Shown piece after piece: positions 7,032-15,033 of a stretch of 18,198 nucleotides of DNA; positions within the stretch are counted from its first letter, which is position 1, and every line of letters starts with the position of its first letter. The notes beneath the pieces are model-generated. The model made no database searches, was not told the origin of the DNA, and saw only the letters and a program-made list of their open reading frames with translations. The DNA lies in contig QOAM01000094.1 in assembly GCA_003978075.1 (NCBI GenBank), positions 1-18,198 of the forward strand, read 5' to 3'. Origin of the DNA: Thermodesulfatator sp. GTDB taxonomy: Bacteria > Desulfobacterota > Thermodesulfobacteria > Thermodesulfobacteriales > Thermodesulfobacteriaceae. A program made the translations under genes and the position numbers.

Positions 7032-7953
7032 AAGGTCCTCCAAGAGATCTTACAGTCGCAAGATCTACTTCGTGACACATGAAGATTACGAAGGATACAT
7101 AAAAGAAAAGGAGAAGCCAGGTGGGCAGACGTTTCTGGAGGAGGGTTATAGCCTGCCAGAAGCTCCAGCACTCCAGGGCAAAAGGGGGAAACCCCAGATA
7201 ACCGGGCAGGGGCATTTCAAAGAGTTTTATCCGCATGAGCCAGGCCCAGGGGAGGTGATAGACCCATTTGGCTCCCGCCCAGTAGTTCCAGGATTCCCAA
7301 AAAAGTCCACATATTAGTCCAGATAAGAGGAGTAGGGTAGGGCGGCGAAGGGATCCGTTCTGGAGATCCCAGAGGAGGGATTTTTCAGGGGCTACTAAAT
7401 AAAGGGCGGGCTCCAAAAGAAGGAAGATGAAGGCCCAGACCAGAGGGAAAAAGAGCCGGGGATAGGCCAAAGGGAGGGCCAGGCAGAGGATCCCGAGGAG
7501 GGTCGAAGGGAGGGCCAGGGCCTGAGAGGATCGGGGTTTTACCTCAAAAGACCTTTGGATTAGCGCCTCCAGCAAATCGTAGCTTTCAAAAATCCCCGGA
7601 AGCACAGTGGCAAAGGCTAGAACATATCCAGACCATCTTACCAAAAGATTCGAAGGAACCTTAAGATAAGACCAATTTTTAAGAAAGAGGTTGAACCACT
7701 CGAAGACAAACCAGAAGAAAGCTGACCAGAGGGAGAGCTGGAGGAATTCTCGGGGAGAGGAGGAGAGGCGTGAGGAACCCCGGAGGCGCAGGACCAGCCA
7801 GTCAGCGAAAAAGATATAGCTCCACCAGGCAAAGAGATAGAACCAGGTCTGCAAGAAAGGGCAACCGGCCCCTAAACCTCCCCAGGCCAAAAGGAAGATC
7901 CCTAAGGCCAGCAGGCCGTAATTCTTCTTGAGGATTTTCCGTATCTTCACCAA
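7024..7953 (-). CDS. Polytopic membrane protein of unknown function
   Basis: I do not recognise this 309-residue protein. It is extremely rich in tryptophan, phenylalanine and leucine, with about eight probable membrane segments spread over the whole length (for example LLALGIFLLAWGGLGAG near 15-30 and LLLLSGLICGLFWESWNYW near 207-225). The most distinctive part is the motif FEMPLPGYLGFPPFALECW near residues 243-261, which has the look of a conserved cytoplasmic or interfacial loop. There is no signal for transporter ATPase, kinase or peptidase activity. The start is uncertain: TTG at 7953 is followed directly by GTG at 7950 and there is no good ribosome binding site. It is divergent from the HDOD gene and convergent with hslO. 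Carotenoid-cyclase-like or lipid-modifying membrane enzymes are possible but unsupported. Confidence 0.65.
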   Translation of the reverse strand: MVKIRKILKKNYGLLALGIFLLAWGGLGAGCPFLQTWFYLFAWWSYIFFADWLVLRLRGSSRLSSSPREFLQLSLWSAFFWFVFEWFNLFLKNWSYLKVPSNLLVRWSGYVLAFATVLPGIFESYDLLEALIQRSFEVKPRSSQALALPSTLLGILCLALPLAYPRLFFPLVWAFIFLLLEPALYLVAPEKSLLWDLQNGSLRRPTLLLLSGLICGLFWESWNYWAGAKWVYHLPWAWLMRIKLFEMPLPGYLGFPPFALECWSFWQAITLLQKRLPTWLLLFFYVSFVIFMCHEVDLATVRSLGGPFY

Positions 7954-8064
7954 GTTAAGAACCCCGAGAAGAGTCTTTTCTCCGGGGCAGGGGGCCCCGA
8001 TCTTTAAAAAATCTCAAGTTTCCATTTTACCAGCCGCTCTGGTGGTGGCGAGATTTTATTTTAC

Positions 8065-8078
8065 ATAATATCTATTAT
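8065..8078. promoter_or_regulatory. Short AT palindrome in the divergent intergenic region
   Basis: ATAATA-TC-TATTAT is a perfect dyad between the divergently read membrane-protein and HDOD genes. It resembles -10 elements on both strands and could hold overlapping promoters or a regulator site. No convincing -35 was found for either direction. Confidence 0.25.
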
Positions 8079-8143
8079 CAGACATTTACCGTACCGGAGT
8101 TTCTGCGACGAACGCTTCTTGCCCAAAACCCCTCCTTGAGGCT

Positions 8144-9229
8144 ATGATGGATGCGATGGCTATAGTAGGCGTTTTGGTCCTTCTGGTGCTCGGCCTCTTG
8201 ATCTTTTTTCTCCTCCGCAACCGTTCTTCTGATCAAAATCCCCAAAAACTCTATGTCGGCGAAAGGCCCCCTGAGACACTCTGGCAAGAATTCGATCTGC
8301 CATCCCCCACCCCTGAGCCCGAAGAACCCCGAGTAGAAGTTTATGACCTAGCCTATTATGACTTTGACCCCCACCCCCATATATCCGAGAAAGTAGAGAG
8401 CGAGGTCCGCAAGATTTTAGAGAAGCTCCCTGTCCCCCGGGTTATCGTGGCCCAGATTTATCAGCTCTTTGAGGACCCCCGTAGCTCTCCTTCTAAGATC
8501 GCCAGGTTTATCTCTGCAGACCCCGTCCTTACCGGAGAAATTTTAAGGATCGCCAATTCAGCTTATTATCGCACCGCCGCAGCCCCCAAAATAACCTCGG
8601 TGAACCGAGCCATCGTCCTTATAGGATATAACCACCTCCGCATGATCCTTCTCCATTACTTTCTCCTCCGAACCGTCACGGAACATACTCCTCTTTCCCC
8701 GAAAGAGATAGAAGACCTTCGGAAACACGCCCTTCAGGTCTCAGCCATCATGGGCTATATCGCCCTCCAGAAGGGCTACGATACCGGGCTTTACCTTACC
8801 GCCGGGATTCTACACGATGTGGGTAAGTTCTTCCTCCCCTTGTTCGGGGAAAAAGGAACGGTGAGCGGTCTTCAGGAAGGTCCTCCCCTTCAAGAAGAGG
8901 AGATGCTCTACGGCTTTACCCACACCTCCTTAGGGGCCTATATCACCCGTTTTTGGGAGCTACCGGAGGAGATGCAAGCAGCCACGGCTTATCATCATCC
9001 GCGCCTGCGAAGCGATCTTTGGGATCTCCCGCCTGCCCATCGAACTTTATTGGGCTGGTTAATAGTGGCTGACTATTTATCCCACCTTTACGGGGACCTC
9101 CGAGCCTCTTATGCCTACAAGGTCCCCTCTTGGGTGCTAGAGGGCCTTAAGCTCTCCTCCCCGGAAGACCTGCTCACCCCAGAACTTCTTGGGCATCTCA
9201 AACGGGCCTCGGTAATAGAAGGCCCCTAG
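8144..9229 (+). CDS. Membrane-anchored HDOD domain protein with intact HD residues
   Basis: A 361-residue signalling-type protein. One N-terminal membrane helix (about residues 6-25) is followed by a proline- and glutamate-rich linker to about residue 80, then an HDOD domain (about 90-330). The domain shows the usual LPxPRxxxxQIYQLF start, ISADPVLTGEILRIANSAYY, and SVNRAIVLIGYNHLR. The metal-ligand positions of the wider HD superfamily all appear kept: H195, H224-D225 (ILHDVGK), H260, H284-H285 and D310. HDOD proteins act in signal transduction and chemotaxis-like control, and many are thought to be non-catalytic; the residues here leave activity possible. The start is one of ATG 8144, 8147 or 8156, behind a weak GAGG. 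No partner gene is adjacent. Confidence 0.85.
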   Translation: MMDAMAIVGVLVLLVLGLLIFFLLRNRSSDQNPQKLYVGERPPETLWQEFDLPSPTPEPEEPRVEVYDLAYYDFDPHPHISEKVESEVRKILEKLPVPRVIVAQIYQLFEDPRSSPSKIARFISADPVLTGEILRIANSAYYRTAAAPKITSVNRAIVLIGYNHLRMILLHYFLLRTVTEHTPLSPKEIEDLRKHALQVSAIMGYIALQKGYDTGLYLTAGILHDVGKFFLPLFGEKGTVSGLQEGPPLQEEEMLYGFTHTSLGAYITRFWELPEEMQAATAYHHPRLRSDLWDLPPAHRTLLGWLIVADYLSHLYGDLRASYAYKVPSWVLEGLKLSSPEDLLTPELLGHLKRASVIEGP

Positions 9230-9249
9230 GAGCCCCTTGCAAAAGCGCG

Positions 9250-9268
9250 AGGCCTCCTTAGGCCTTTT
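9250..9268 (+). terminator. Possible weak intrinsic terminator of the HDOD gene
   Basis: AGGCCT-CCTT-AGGCCT makes a 6-bp stem followed by TTTT on the plus strand, 20 bases after the HDOD stop. It overlaps the stop codon of the convergent formate dehydrogenase gene. The T run is short, so efficiency is doubtful. Confidence 0.4.
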
Positions 9269-12200
9269 CCAGTCTCACTGCAGCTACCTTGTATTCCGGA
9301 GTGTGCACTTTTACCTCTAATCCTGGGCTGGTAAGGAGATTGGTTAGGGCTTCCCAGAAATGGAAATCTATGAAAATTTGCCCTGGATTCACCCGGGTGG
9401 TGAGGTGAGCCCGAGCACGGATCTCTCCCCGTCGCGAAATAATCCGTACGGGATCCCTTTCACGCAAGCCCAACTTGCGCGCGTCTCGGGGGTGAATCTC
9501 TACCAGTTCCTCGGGCAAGATCTCCGTCAACCCCGAGACCCTCCGGGTCATGGAACCACAATTGTAATGATAAATACGACGGCCGGTGATCAAAAGAAAG
9601 GGATAGTCCCCGCTGGGTTCCTCCTCTGGGGCCCAGTACTGGGGTCGGCCAAAGGAGGCCTTCCCCGAAGGACGAGCGAATCTTTCGGTAAACATGAGCT
9701 CGGTCCCGGGATGATCCTCTTTGGGAACCGGCCAGCACAGCCCTCCTTCCTCTAAACGCTGGTAAGTGAGGCCCGCAAAACTGGGGACCACCCGACGCAT
9801 TTCCTCGAAGATATCTTCAACACTCTGATAAGGCATCTCATAACCCATCCGGCGAGAGATCTCCGTGATGATCCACCAGTCCGGGGGGAGCCCCTCCAAG
9901 GGTTCTATCAACCGGCGTATGCGCTGGACCCGCCTTTCCCCGTTGGTGGTGGTCCCTTCCCTCTCCAACAGGCAAGCCGTGGGAAAGAGCACATGGGCAA
10001 ATTCCCCGGTCTTGGGGAAAAAGATATCCTGCACCACTAGCAGATCCAGCTCCCGCAGGGCCTGCCAGACTCGAGAAATATGAGCGTGAGTGGTGGCTAC
10101 ATCATAGCCCAGGATGTAAAGGGCCTTAAAGCGCCCCTGCAGGGCCTCTTCATACATCATGGGTTCGGTGAGCCCGGGCTTTTCCGGGAGAGGCCGCCCC
10201 CAAACCTCCTCGAACTTCTTGCGCACCAGGGGGTCGTCTGGCCTTTGGTATCCCGGAAGCACATAAGGTAGGGCCCCTAGATCACAGGCCCCTTGCACAT
10301 TGTTCTGCCCCCTTAAGGGCATGGCCCCGGTGCCTGGCCGACCTACATGTCCACAGAGCAGGGCCAGGTTGGCCAGGGCCATCACCCCTTGGCTGCCACT
10401 CCGGTGTTCTACCAGGCCCAATCCCCAGAAAATCAGGGCCCTTTGGGCCCGCGCATAGAGTCGGGCCACCTGTTCGATATGCTCCCTGCGGATCCCGGTT
10501 AGCCTTTCCACCCTTTCTAAAGGCCATTCTTTGAGGATGTACTGGGAAAAGGCCTCAAACCCCTCGGTGCGTTCTTCCACAAAGCGCTGATGGTAAAGCC
10601 CCTCTTTAAGGATTACGTAAGCCAGGCCGTTAGCCAAAGGGACATTAGTTCCGGGCCGCAAGGGTAGCCAGATATCGGCCAGGGAGGCCAGCTCCGTACG
10701 CCGGGGATCCACCACCACCAGCTTAAGCCCTCGGGAAAGAGCCTGCTTGATCTTTCCTCCCACCACCGGATGGGCCTCCGTAGGGTTGGCCCCCCACAGC
10801 AAGAGGACCTCCGTGCGCAGGACTTCGTCGAAGGGACCGGTAGCCGCTCCGGAGCCGAAGGTGGCCGCGAGACCCGCGACCGAAGGGGCGTGTCAGACCC
10901 GAGCGGGATTGTCTACATTGTGGGTCCCCAGGACCGCCCGGGCAAACTTCTGGACCACATATACATCTTCGTTAGGGATGCGCGCTGAGCAAAGGACCCC
11001 CAAGGCCTCCGGACCATACTTCTCCCGGATCTCCGAAAGCCTCTCCGCTACAAAATCCAGGGCCTCCTCCCAAGAGACCTCCCGAAATTCCTGGCCCCGA
11101 TCCTTGCGCAGGAGAGGTTTGCGAAGCCTTTCCGGATGGCGATAGAATACATAGCCAAAACGTCCCTTGACGCAGAGATCCCCGTAATTAGGAGGGACAT
11201 CCGCTCCAGTTACTTCCAGAATAGACCCGTTTTTCACCCGAGCCAAAAGATTGCACCCTGTCCCGCAATAGGGACAAACCGTGCGGATTTCCCGGGCCTC
11301 ACCCCGGGAAAAGGGTACGGTGGAGTCCTTGCGGGTTAAGGCCCCTGTGGGGCAGGCGTCCACACAAGCCCCGCAAGACACACAGTGCTCGGTAAATTCG
11401 AGGTGGATTTCCTCTTCCGGGGTCCCTTGGGCATAAATCTTAAGCTGCAACCCCTCGTGAAGGCAACTGCGTACGCACCGGAAACACCCCACGCACTTGT
11501 TGAGGTCTACCTCGATGAAGGGATGCAGGTTCTCCAGTTGGTACTTGGCCCGCTTCCGCCCTTTGGTGGCCGGGACCTCTTCCGCTATAAGGATTTCCCG
11601 AAAGAGGCACTTATGAAAGCCTAAGCATCCGCATTTGAGACATCTTTCGGCCTCACGGCGCGCCGCTTCCTCGGAAAGGGTCCCCACCGTTTCCTCAAAG
11701 TCCCCTACCCTCTCCTTCGGTGCTCTCTCCGGCGGGCTCTCTCGAGGAGCCTCCGGAAATTGTTCATAAAATTCGAGATCCATCTCCTCCGGACGCCGTC
11801 CCCGGTTGAAATCGAACTTGACCGTAGGAAGCCCCTTGGTGGGCTTAAGATCCATAAGATAGGCATGAATAGCTTCGGCTGCTCTTCGGGCCGAGGCCAC
11901 GGCCTGAATGACCGTTTTGGGACCAGAGACAAAGTCTCCCCCGGCAAAGACCCCGGGGATATTGGTGGCCATGGTGCCAGAGGTCACCTTGAGCTGTCCT
12001 CCAGGGGTGGTGGCCAGCTCAGCTTCCATCTTTCCGTAAGTCTTGAATTCTATCTGGGGCTCCTCGCCCCAGGCCCGCACCACCCAAGCAAAGACTTGGG
12101 TTTCCTCGGTGCCTTCCAGAGGGACCACCTTGCGGGCCTTGGTCCGGGGATCAGGCTCGGAAAGCACTGTGCGGGCTAGCAAGACCCGAAATCCCCTTTC

Positions 12201-13358
12201 CTCTTTTTCGATTTTCAGGGGTTGGGCCATGAGAAAGAGCCGCACCCCTTCGGCCTCAGCCGCCTGGACCTCTCTTTGAGGAGCAGGCATTTCCACCCGA
12301 GAGCGAGGATAGACCAGGGTCACCTGCGCTCCTAGCCTTATCAAGGCCCGGGCCGTATCCACCGCTGTATAACCTCCGCCTAACACCAGGACGTGATCTC
12401 CGGGCCTTACCGGGAGCACTCTTCCCGAATTCAGAGCCTCTAGCCACTCCAGCGCCGAGAGGGCCTCTTCTTCTCCCGGAATTTCGTGCTTTCGCTCCTG
12501 CCAAGAACCGATAGCCAGAAAGACCGCCTGATATCCCTGGGAAAAGAGATCCTCCAAACTGAAATCCCGCCCCCAGGCCTTCCCGGTTTGCAACTCAATC
12601 CCCAAAGAGAGGATCCCCTCAATCTCCCGACGCAGGACCTCTTTGGAGAGCTTGAAACCCGGGATGAGCCAACGGGGTATCCCTCCGGGTTCCTGGCGGG
12701 CCTCGAAGAGGGTCACTTCGTGGCCCTTAAGGCGCAGGTAATAGGCCGCAGTGAGACCCGCCGGGCCGGCCCCTACAATGGCCACCCTTTTTCCGGTGGG
12801 GGGAGCGATTTCCGGTCTGAGTTCACCATGAGCAAGGCCCCAATCAGCCACGAAGCGTTTGAGGTCGTTAATGGCCACCGGGGCATCCACCAGGGCCCGA
12901 CGACAGCGGGGCTCGCAGAAACGGGGACAGACCCGCCCCACCAGCGCCGGGAGAGGCAACCTCTCTTTGATGAGGCTGAGGGCCGCCTGATATTCTCCCC
13001 GGGCGATGAGCGCGATATAGCCCTGGATATTGAGCCCTCCGGGACAAGGCTGTCCACAGGGGGCCTTGCAATCTCCGTAGTGATTGGCCACCAGAGTCTC
13101 CAGCCTCCGGCGCCGGGCAGCCTTGACCGCTTCACTCTGGGTGAGGACCCGCAGACCATCTTCCACCCGGGTGACACAGGAGCGCACTAGCCCCCGATCT
13201 TCCACCTCCACCAGACACAGCCCACACGGGCTCGGGGACTCTTCCTTTCCCGGAAGATCGCACAAGGAAGGGATATAAATCCCGTGACGCCGGGCTGCTT
13301 GGAGGAGGGTCTCTTCCGGACGAACTTCACAAGGTCTACCGTCAAAATAAACCTGCAT
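9258..13358 (-). CDS. fdhA: Selenocysteine formate dehydrogenase alpha subunit fused to ferredoxin and GltD-type flavoprotein domains
   Basis: A single 1366-residue selenoprotein that would reduce CO2 to formate (or the reverse) in the cytoplasm, feeding the methyl branch. In order: a 2Fe-2S ferredoxin (C33, C45, C48, C61); a GltD-type cysteine domain (C97, C101, C105, C144, C148, C152); an FAD Rossmann fold (VGAGPAG, 195-201), an NAD(P) fold (LGGGYTAVDTA, 326-336) and the flavin-closing GVFAGGDF (469-476); two 4Fe-4S ferredoxin motifs (622-632 and 659-669); then the molybdopterin part with its 4Fe-4S ligands C695, C698, C702, C729 and K731. Residue 822 is coded by TGA (10895-10893) in ARV-U-HAPSVAGL, the formate dehydrogenase active site. 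The same frame runs on to TAA 9260-9258. GGAGG precedes ATG 13358. The fused flavoprotein suggests that NAD(P)H and ferredoxin both serve as electron partners; bifurcation is only conjecture. Confidence 0.93.
10863..10895 (-). promoter_or_regulatory. Selenocysteine TGA codon and SECIS hairpin in fdhA
   Basis: The TGA is at 10895-10893. Starting 11 bases after it, GGTCGCG (10881-10875) pairs with CGCGGCC (10869-10863) through one G-U wobble, closing a GGTCT loop (10874-10870). E. coli fdhF has the same arrangement, with GGTCT in the SelB-binding loop at about the same distance from its TGA. SelB carrying Sec-tRNA would bind here. Confidence 0.92.
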
Positions 13359-13385
13359 CCCCCCACCTCCGAGAAAGCCCTACGG

Positions 13386-13408
13386 AAAAATGGACCTCCG
13401 TTGGGTCC
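13386..13408 (-). terminator. Weak terminator-like or attenuator hairpin between acsE and fdhA
   Basis: On the minus strand GGACC-CAACGGA-GGTCC is followed by ATTTTT, in the 59-bp gap between acsE and fdhA. A 5-bp stem is small for full termination; it may lower fdhA expression relative to the genes before it, or be chance. Confidence 0.3.
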
Positions 13409-13417
13409 CAGAAGGAG

Positions 13418-14314
13418 CTAAAGTTCCAGCCAGGACTCGGAGAAAATAGTCTTACCTAAAAGAACCCGCGTGGTCTTGTAAATCTCGAGCTCTTTGGGAG
13501 AGAGGCTCTTGGGATCCGGCTCGTCCCCATCCATAATATCGTGCACTAGCTTTACCCAATCTGGATGTTTCCCTTTAGCGATCTCCACCACTTCCTGATC
13601 ATAGACATCCAAGATCGCGGAATAGAGGCCATGTTTCATAAGCATCATGAGATAGACCCGGTTGAGATAAGGACGCAAGTGAGTGGCCACCCCGTTAGAG
13701 ACATTGGAGAGCCCTATAGTACTCCGGGCTCCAGGGGCAATATCCTGGAGCATGGAAAGAAATTCTATCCCGGCCAGGATCTGCTCTGCTCCCAAGGTGA
13801 TAGGGGTGGCAATGGGGTCCACCCAGATCTTCTCATTGGGGATACCGGCCTCATTGAGCTTCATAATGAGGTCCACCGCCAGGGCCGCCCGCTCATTGGC
13901 ATCCCGGGGCATGCCCTCCGGCCCCCAAAGAAGGGCCACCACATCGCAGCCCAGCTCCGCTGCCAGAGGAATGAGCTTTTCCATACGCTCAGGCTGCGCC
14001 GAAATAGAATTCATCAGGCATCGGGCCGGGTTTTTGGAGGCCTTAAGCCCCGCGGCCATGGCCTCTGGGTTAGTGGTGTCCAGAGACACAGGCACCTCCG
14101 TAACCTCTTCCACCACCTTCACGATCCAAGACGCAAGCTCTGGACCATCCTTCTTGGCCGGACCGATGTTTAGATCCAGATAATCCGCCCCCCTCTCCGT
14201 CTCTTCCCGAGCCATCTTCTGAATGGGCTCCGGGTTTCTCTCCTTCATGGCCGGACCGATACGCTTGGACATAATGTTGATGGACTCGGCGATACAAAGG
14301 ACTTGCTGGCTCAT
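13418..14314 (-). CDS. acsE: Methyltetrahydrofolate:corrinoid/iron-sulfur protein methyltransferase
   Basis: AcsE moves the methyl group of methyl-tetrahydrofolate to the cobalt of the corrinoid iron-sulfur protein, joining the two branches of the Wood-Ljungdahl pathway. The 298-residue chain is a pterin-binding TIM barrel: IAESINIMSKRIG at the N-terminus, DYLDLNIGPAKKDG (pterin pocket, the DxN of the family), VPVSLDTTNPEAMAAGL, SISAQPERMEKLIPLA with an upstream N, VALLWGPEGMPRD, and STIGLSNVSNGV with its strictly conserved 'GLSNVS'. It is about 35 residues longer than the Moorella enzyme, mostly at the C-terminus. The ATG at 14314 overlaps the HEPN stop as ATGA, and GAAAGGAGGAGGG lies just upstream within the HEPN gene. 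The gene is followed after 59 bp by fdhA. Confidence 0.95.
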   Translation of the reverse strand: MSQQVLCIAESINIMSKRIGPAMKERNPEPIQKMAREETERGADYLDLNIGPAKKDGPELASWIVKVVEEVTEVPVSLDTTNPEAMAAGLKASKNPARCLMNSISAQPERMEKLIPLAAELGCDVVALLWGPEGMPRDANERAALAVDLIMKLNEAGIPNEKIWVDPIATPITLGAEQILAGIEFLSMLQDIAPGARSTIGLSNVSNGVATHLRPYLNRVYLMMLMKHGLYSAILDVYDQEVVEIAKGKHPDWVKLVHDIMDGDEPDPKSLSPKELEIYKTTRVLLGKTIFSESWLEL

Positions 14315-14733
14315 GCCCTCCTCCTTTCAGGGTTTTCTTTCAGCCGCAAGAGTATCCTTTCCATAAGATTAGCAAAACCCTCCAGTTTTGGATAGAGCTG
14401 TTGCGCTATTTCCTCTCGATAAGTATGCACCGTCAAATTACGCGCTTTGAGCATTTCTAAACAGTCTTCAGTTTCCTCCGGAGTGAGAAGGCCAGATTTT
14501 AGGGCCTCTCGAAAACATTTGTTCGGTGAAAAACAGTCAATATATTCGTAAGATTTCAAAAAGTCCTTCAAGGTCTTCCAGAAAATTTCAAAAGTATACT
14601 CAAAGCGCTGTATAGAAGCATCTCTCAAAATAACATATTCATCGGTAAGGGGATCAACACTTCTTTTTAAGATTTCCTGTAAACTTTCCAGGGCTTTCAA
14701 GGCTAGCTCCCACCGCTTTTCAAAATTTTCCAT
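14311..14733 (-). CDS. HEPN protein of the HI0074 / nucleotidyltransferase-substrate-binding family
   Basis: A 140-residue all-helical protein. Members of this family pair with a small MNT nucleotidyltransferase, and such pairs act in studied cases as toxin-antitoxin systems in which HEPN is the RNase toxin and MNT silences it by adding AMP to a tyrosine. The key RX4HXY motif is intact at R98, H103 and Y105 (ARNLTVHTY). The N-terminal SIQRFEYTFEIFWKTLKDFL helix is also typical. Its ATG (14733) abuts the TAA of the MNT gene with no gap, and its stop overlaps the acsE start by 4 bases. Toxic activity, or even nuclease activity, is inferred from the motif only. Its place inside a carbon-fixation operon is unusual. 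Confidence 0.9.
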   Translation of the reverse strand: MENFEKRWELALKALESLQEILKRSVDPLTDEYVILRDASIQRFEYTFEIFWKTLKDFLKSYEYIDCFSPNKCFREALKSGLLTPEETEDCLEMLKARNLTVHTYREEIAQQLYPKLEGFANLMERILLRLKENPERRRA

Positions 14734-15033
14734 TTAAATCCAGCGTTCCCCTTCCCTTTCTATCTTCTCTCTCCAGTCCTCCGGAAGCTCGTTCCAAGGA
14801 ATAACTTCCACCTCAAAAGGAAAGGTGCTCTCTTCTAAGTACTCGCTCAACTCGCGTATGCGTCTTTTTTCCCCTTTCACCGCCAGGTCAAAATCCGAAG
14901 CGTAGCCCGCTCTTCCCCAGGCCCGGGATCCGAAGAGATATACCGCCTCTATGCCCCCCTCTCGGGCTACAAAGTCTTGGATCAAACGGTGCAGTTTTTC
15001 CTTCCAAGGGTCCTCCCTCAAGCTGCCTTCCAC
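14734..15033 (-). CDS. MNT-type minimal nucleotidyltransferase (HI0073 family), partner of the HEPN protein
   Basis: A 95-99 residue minimal nucleotidyltransferase, the expected antitoxin of the adjacent HEPN protein. The catalytic GSX10DXD pattern is exact: G35-S36 then ten residues then D47-F-D49 (YLFGSRAWG…SDFDLAV). A third acidic position is likely in FEVEVIPW. The start is uncertain. GTG at 15033 has AAGGA pressed directly against it, which is too close for a ribosome site. TTG at 15021 has AAGGAG 11 bases upstream and GAAGG 4 bases upstream, and overlaps the acsC stop as TTGA. Either start makes the gene overlap acsC, so translation is probably coupled to a core metabolic gene. Confidence 0.9.
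   Translation of the reverse strand: MEGSLREDPWKEKLHRLIQDFVAREGGIEAVYLFGSRAWGRAGYASDFDLAVKGEKRRIRELSEYLEESTFPFEVEVIPWNELPEDWREKIEREGERWI

Noticed and set aside
7961..7990. GC-rich bulged hairpin (CCCCGAGAA…TTCTCCGGGG) upstream of the membrane-protein gene as a riboswitch or terminator
   Set aside because: There is no T run on either strand and no known aptamer pattern; a single bulged hairpin is not enough.
9258..10802. Separate molybdopterin oxidoreductase gene starting at 10802
   Set aside because: Its upstream codons read HAPSVAGLAATFGSGAATG and continue without stop from the selenocysteine codon; it is the C-terminal half of fdhA.
10893..10895. Frameshift or nonsense mutation splitting formate dehydrogenase into two genes
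   Set aside because: The frame is unchanged on both sides, the TGA falls exactly at the catalytic selenocysteine position, and a SECIS hairpin follows.
12486..13190. Long plus-strand reading frame of 234 codons opposite fdhA
   Set aside because: It is the antisense of a clearly conserved flavoprotein region and has no recognisable domain or start signal; a GC-rich shadow frame.
13565..14183. Plus-strand reading frames of 166-202 codons opposite acsE
   Set aside because: They lie antisense to a strongly conserved enzyme and show no family features.
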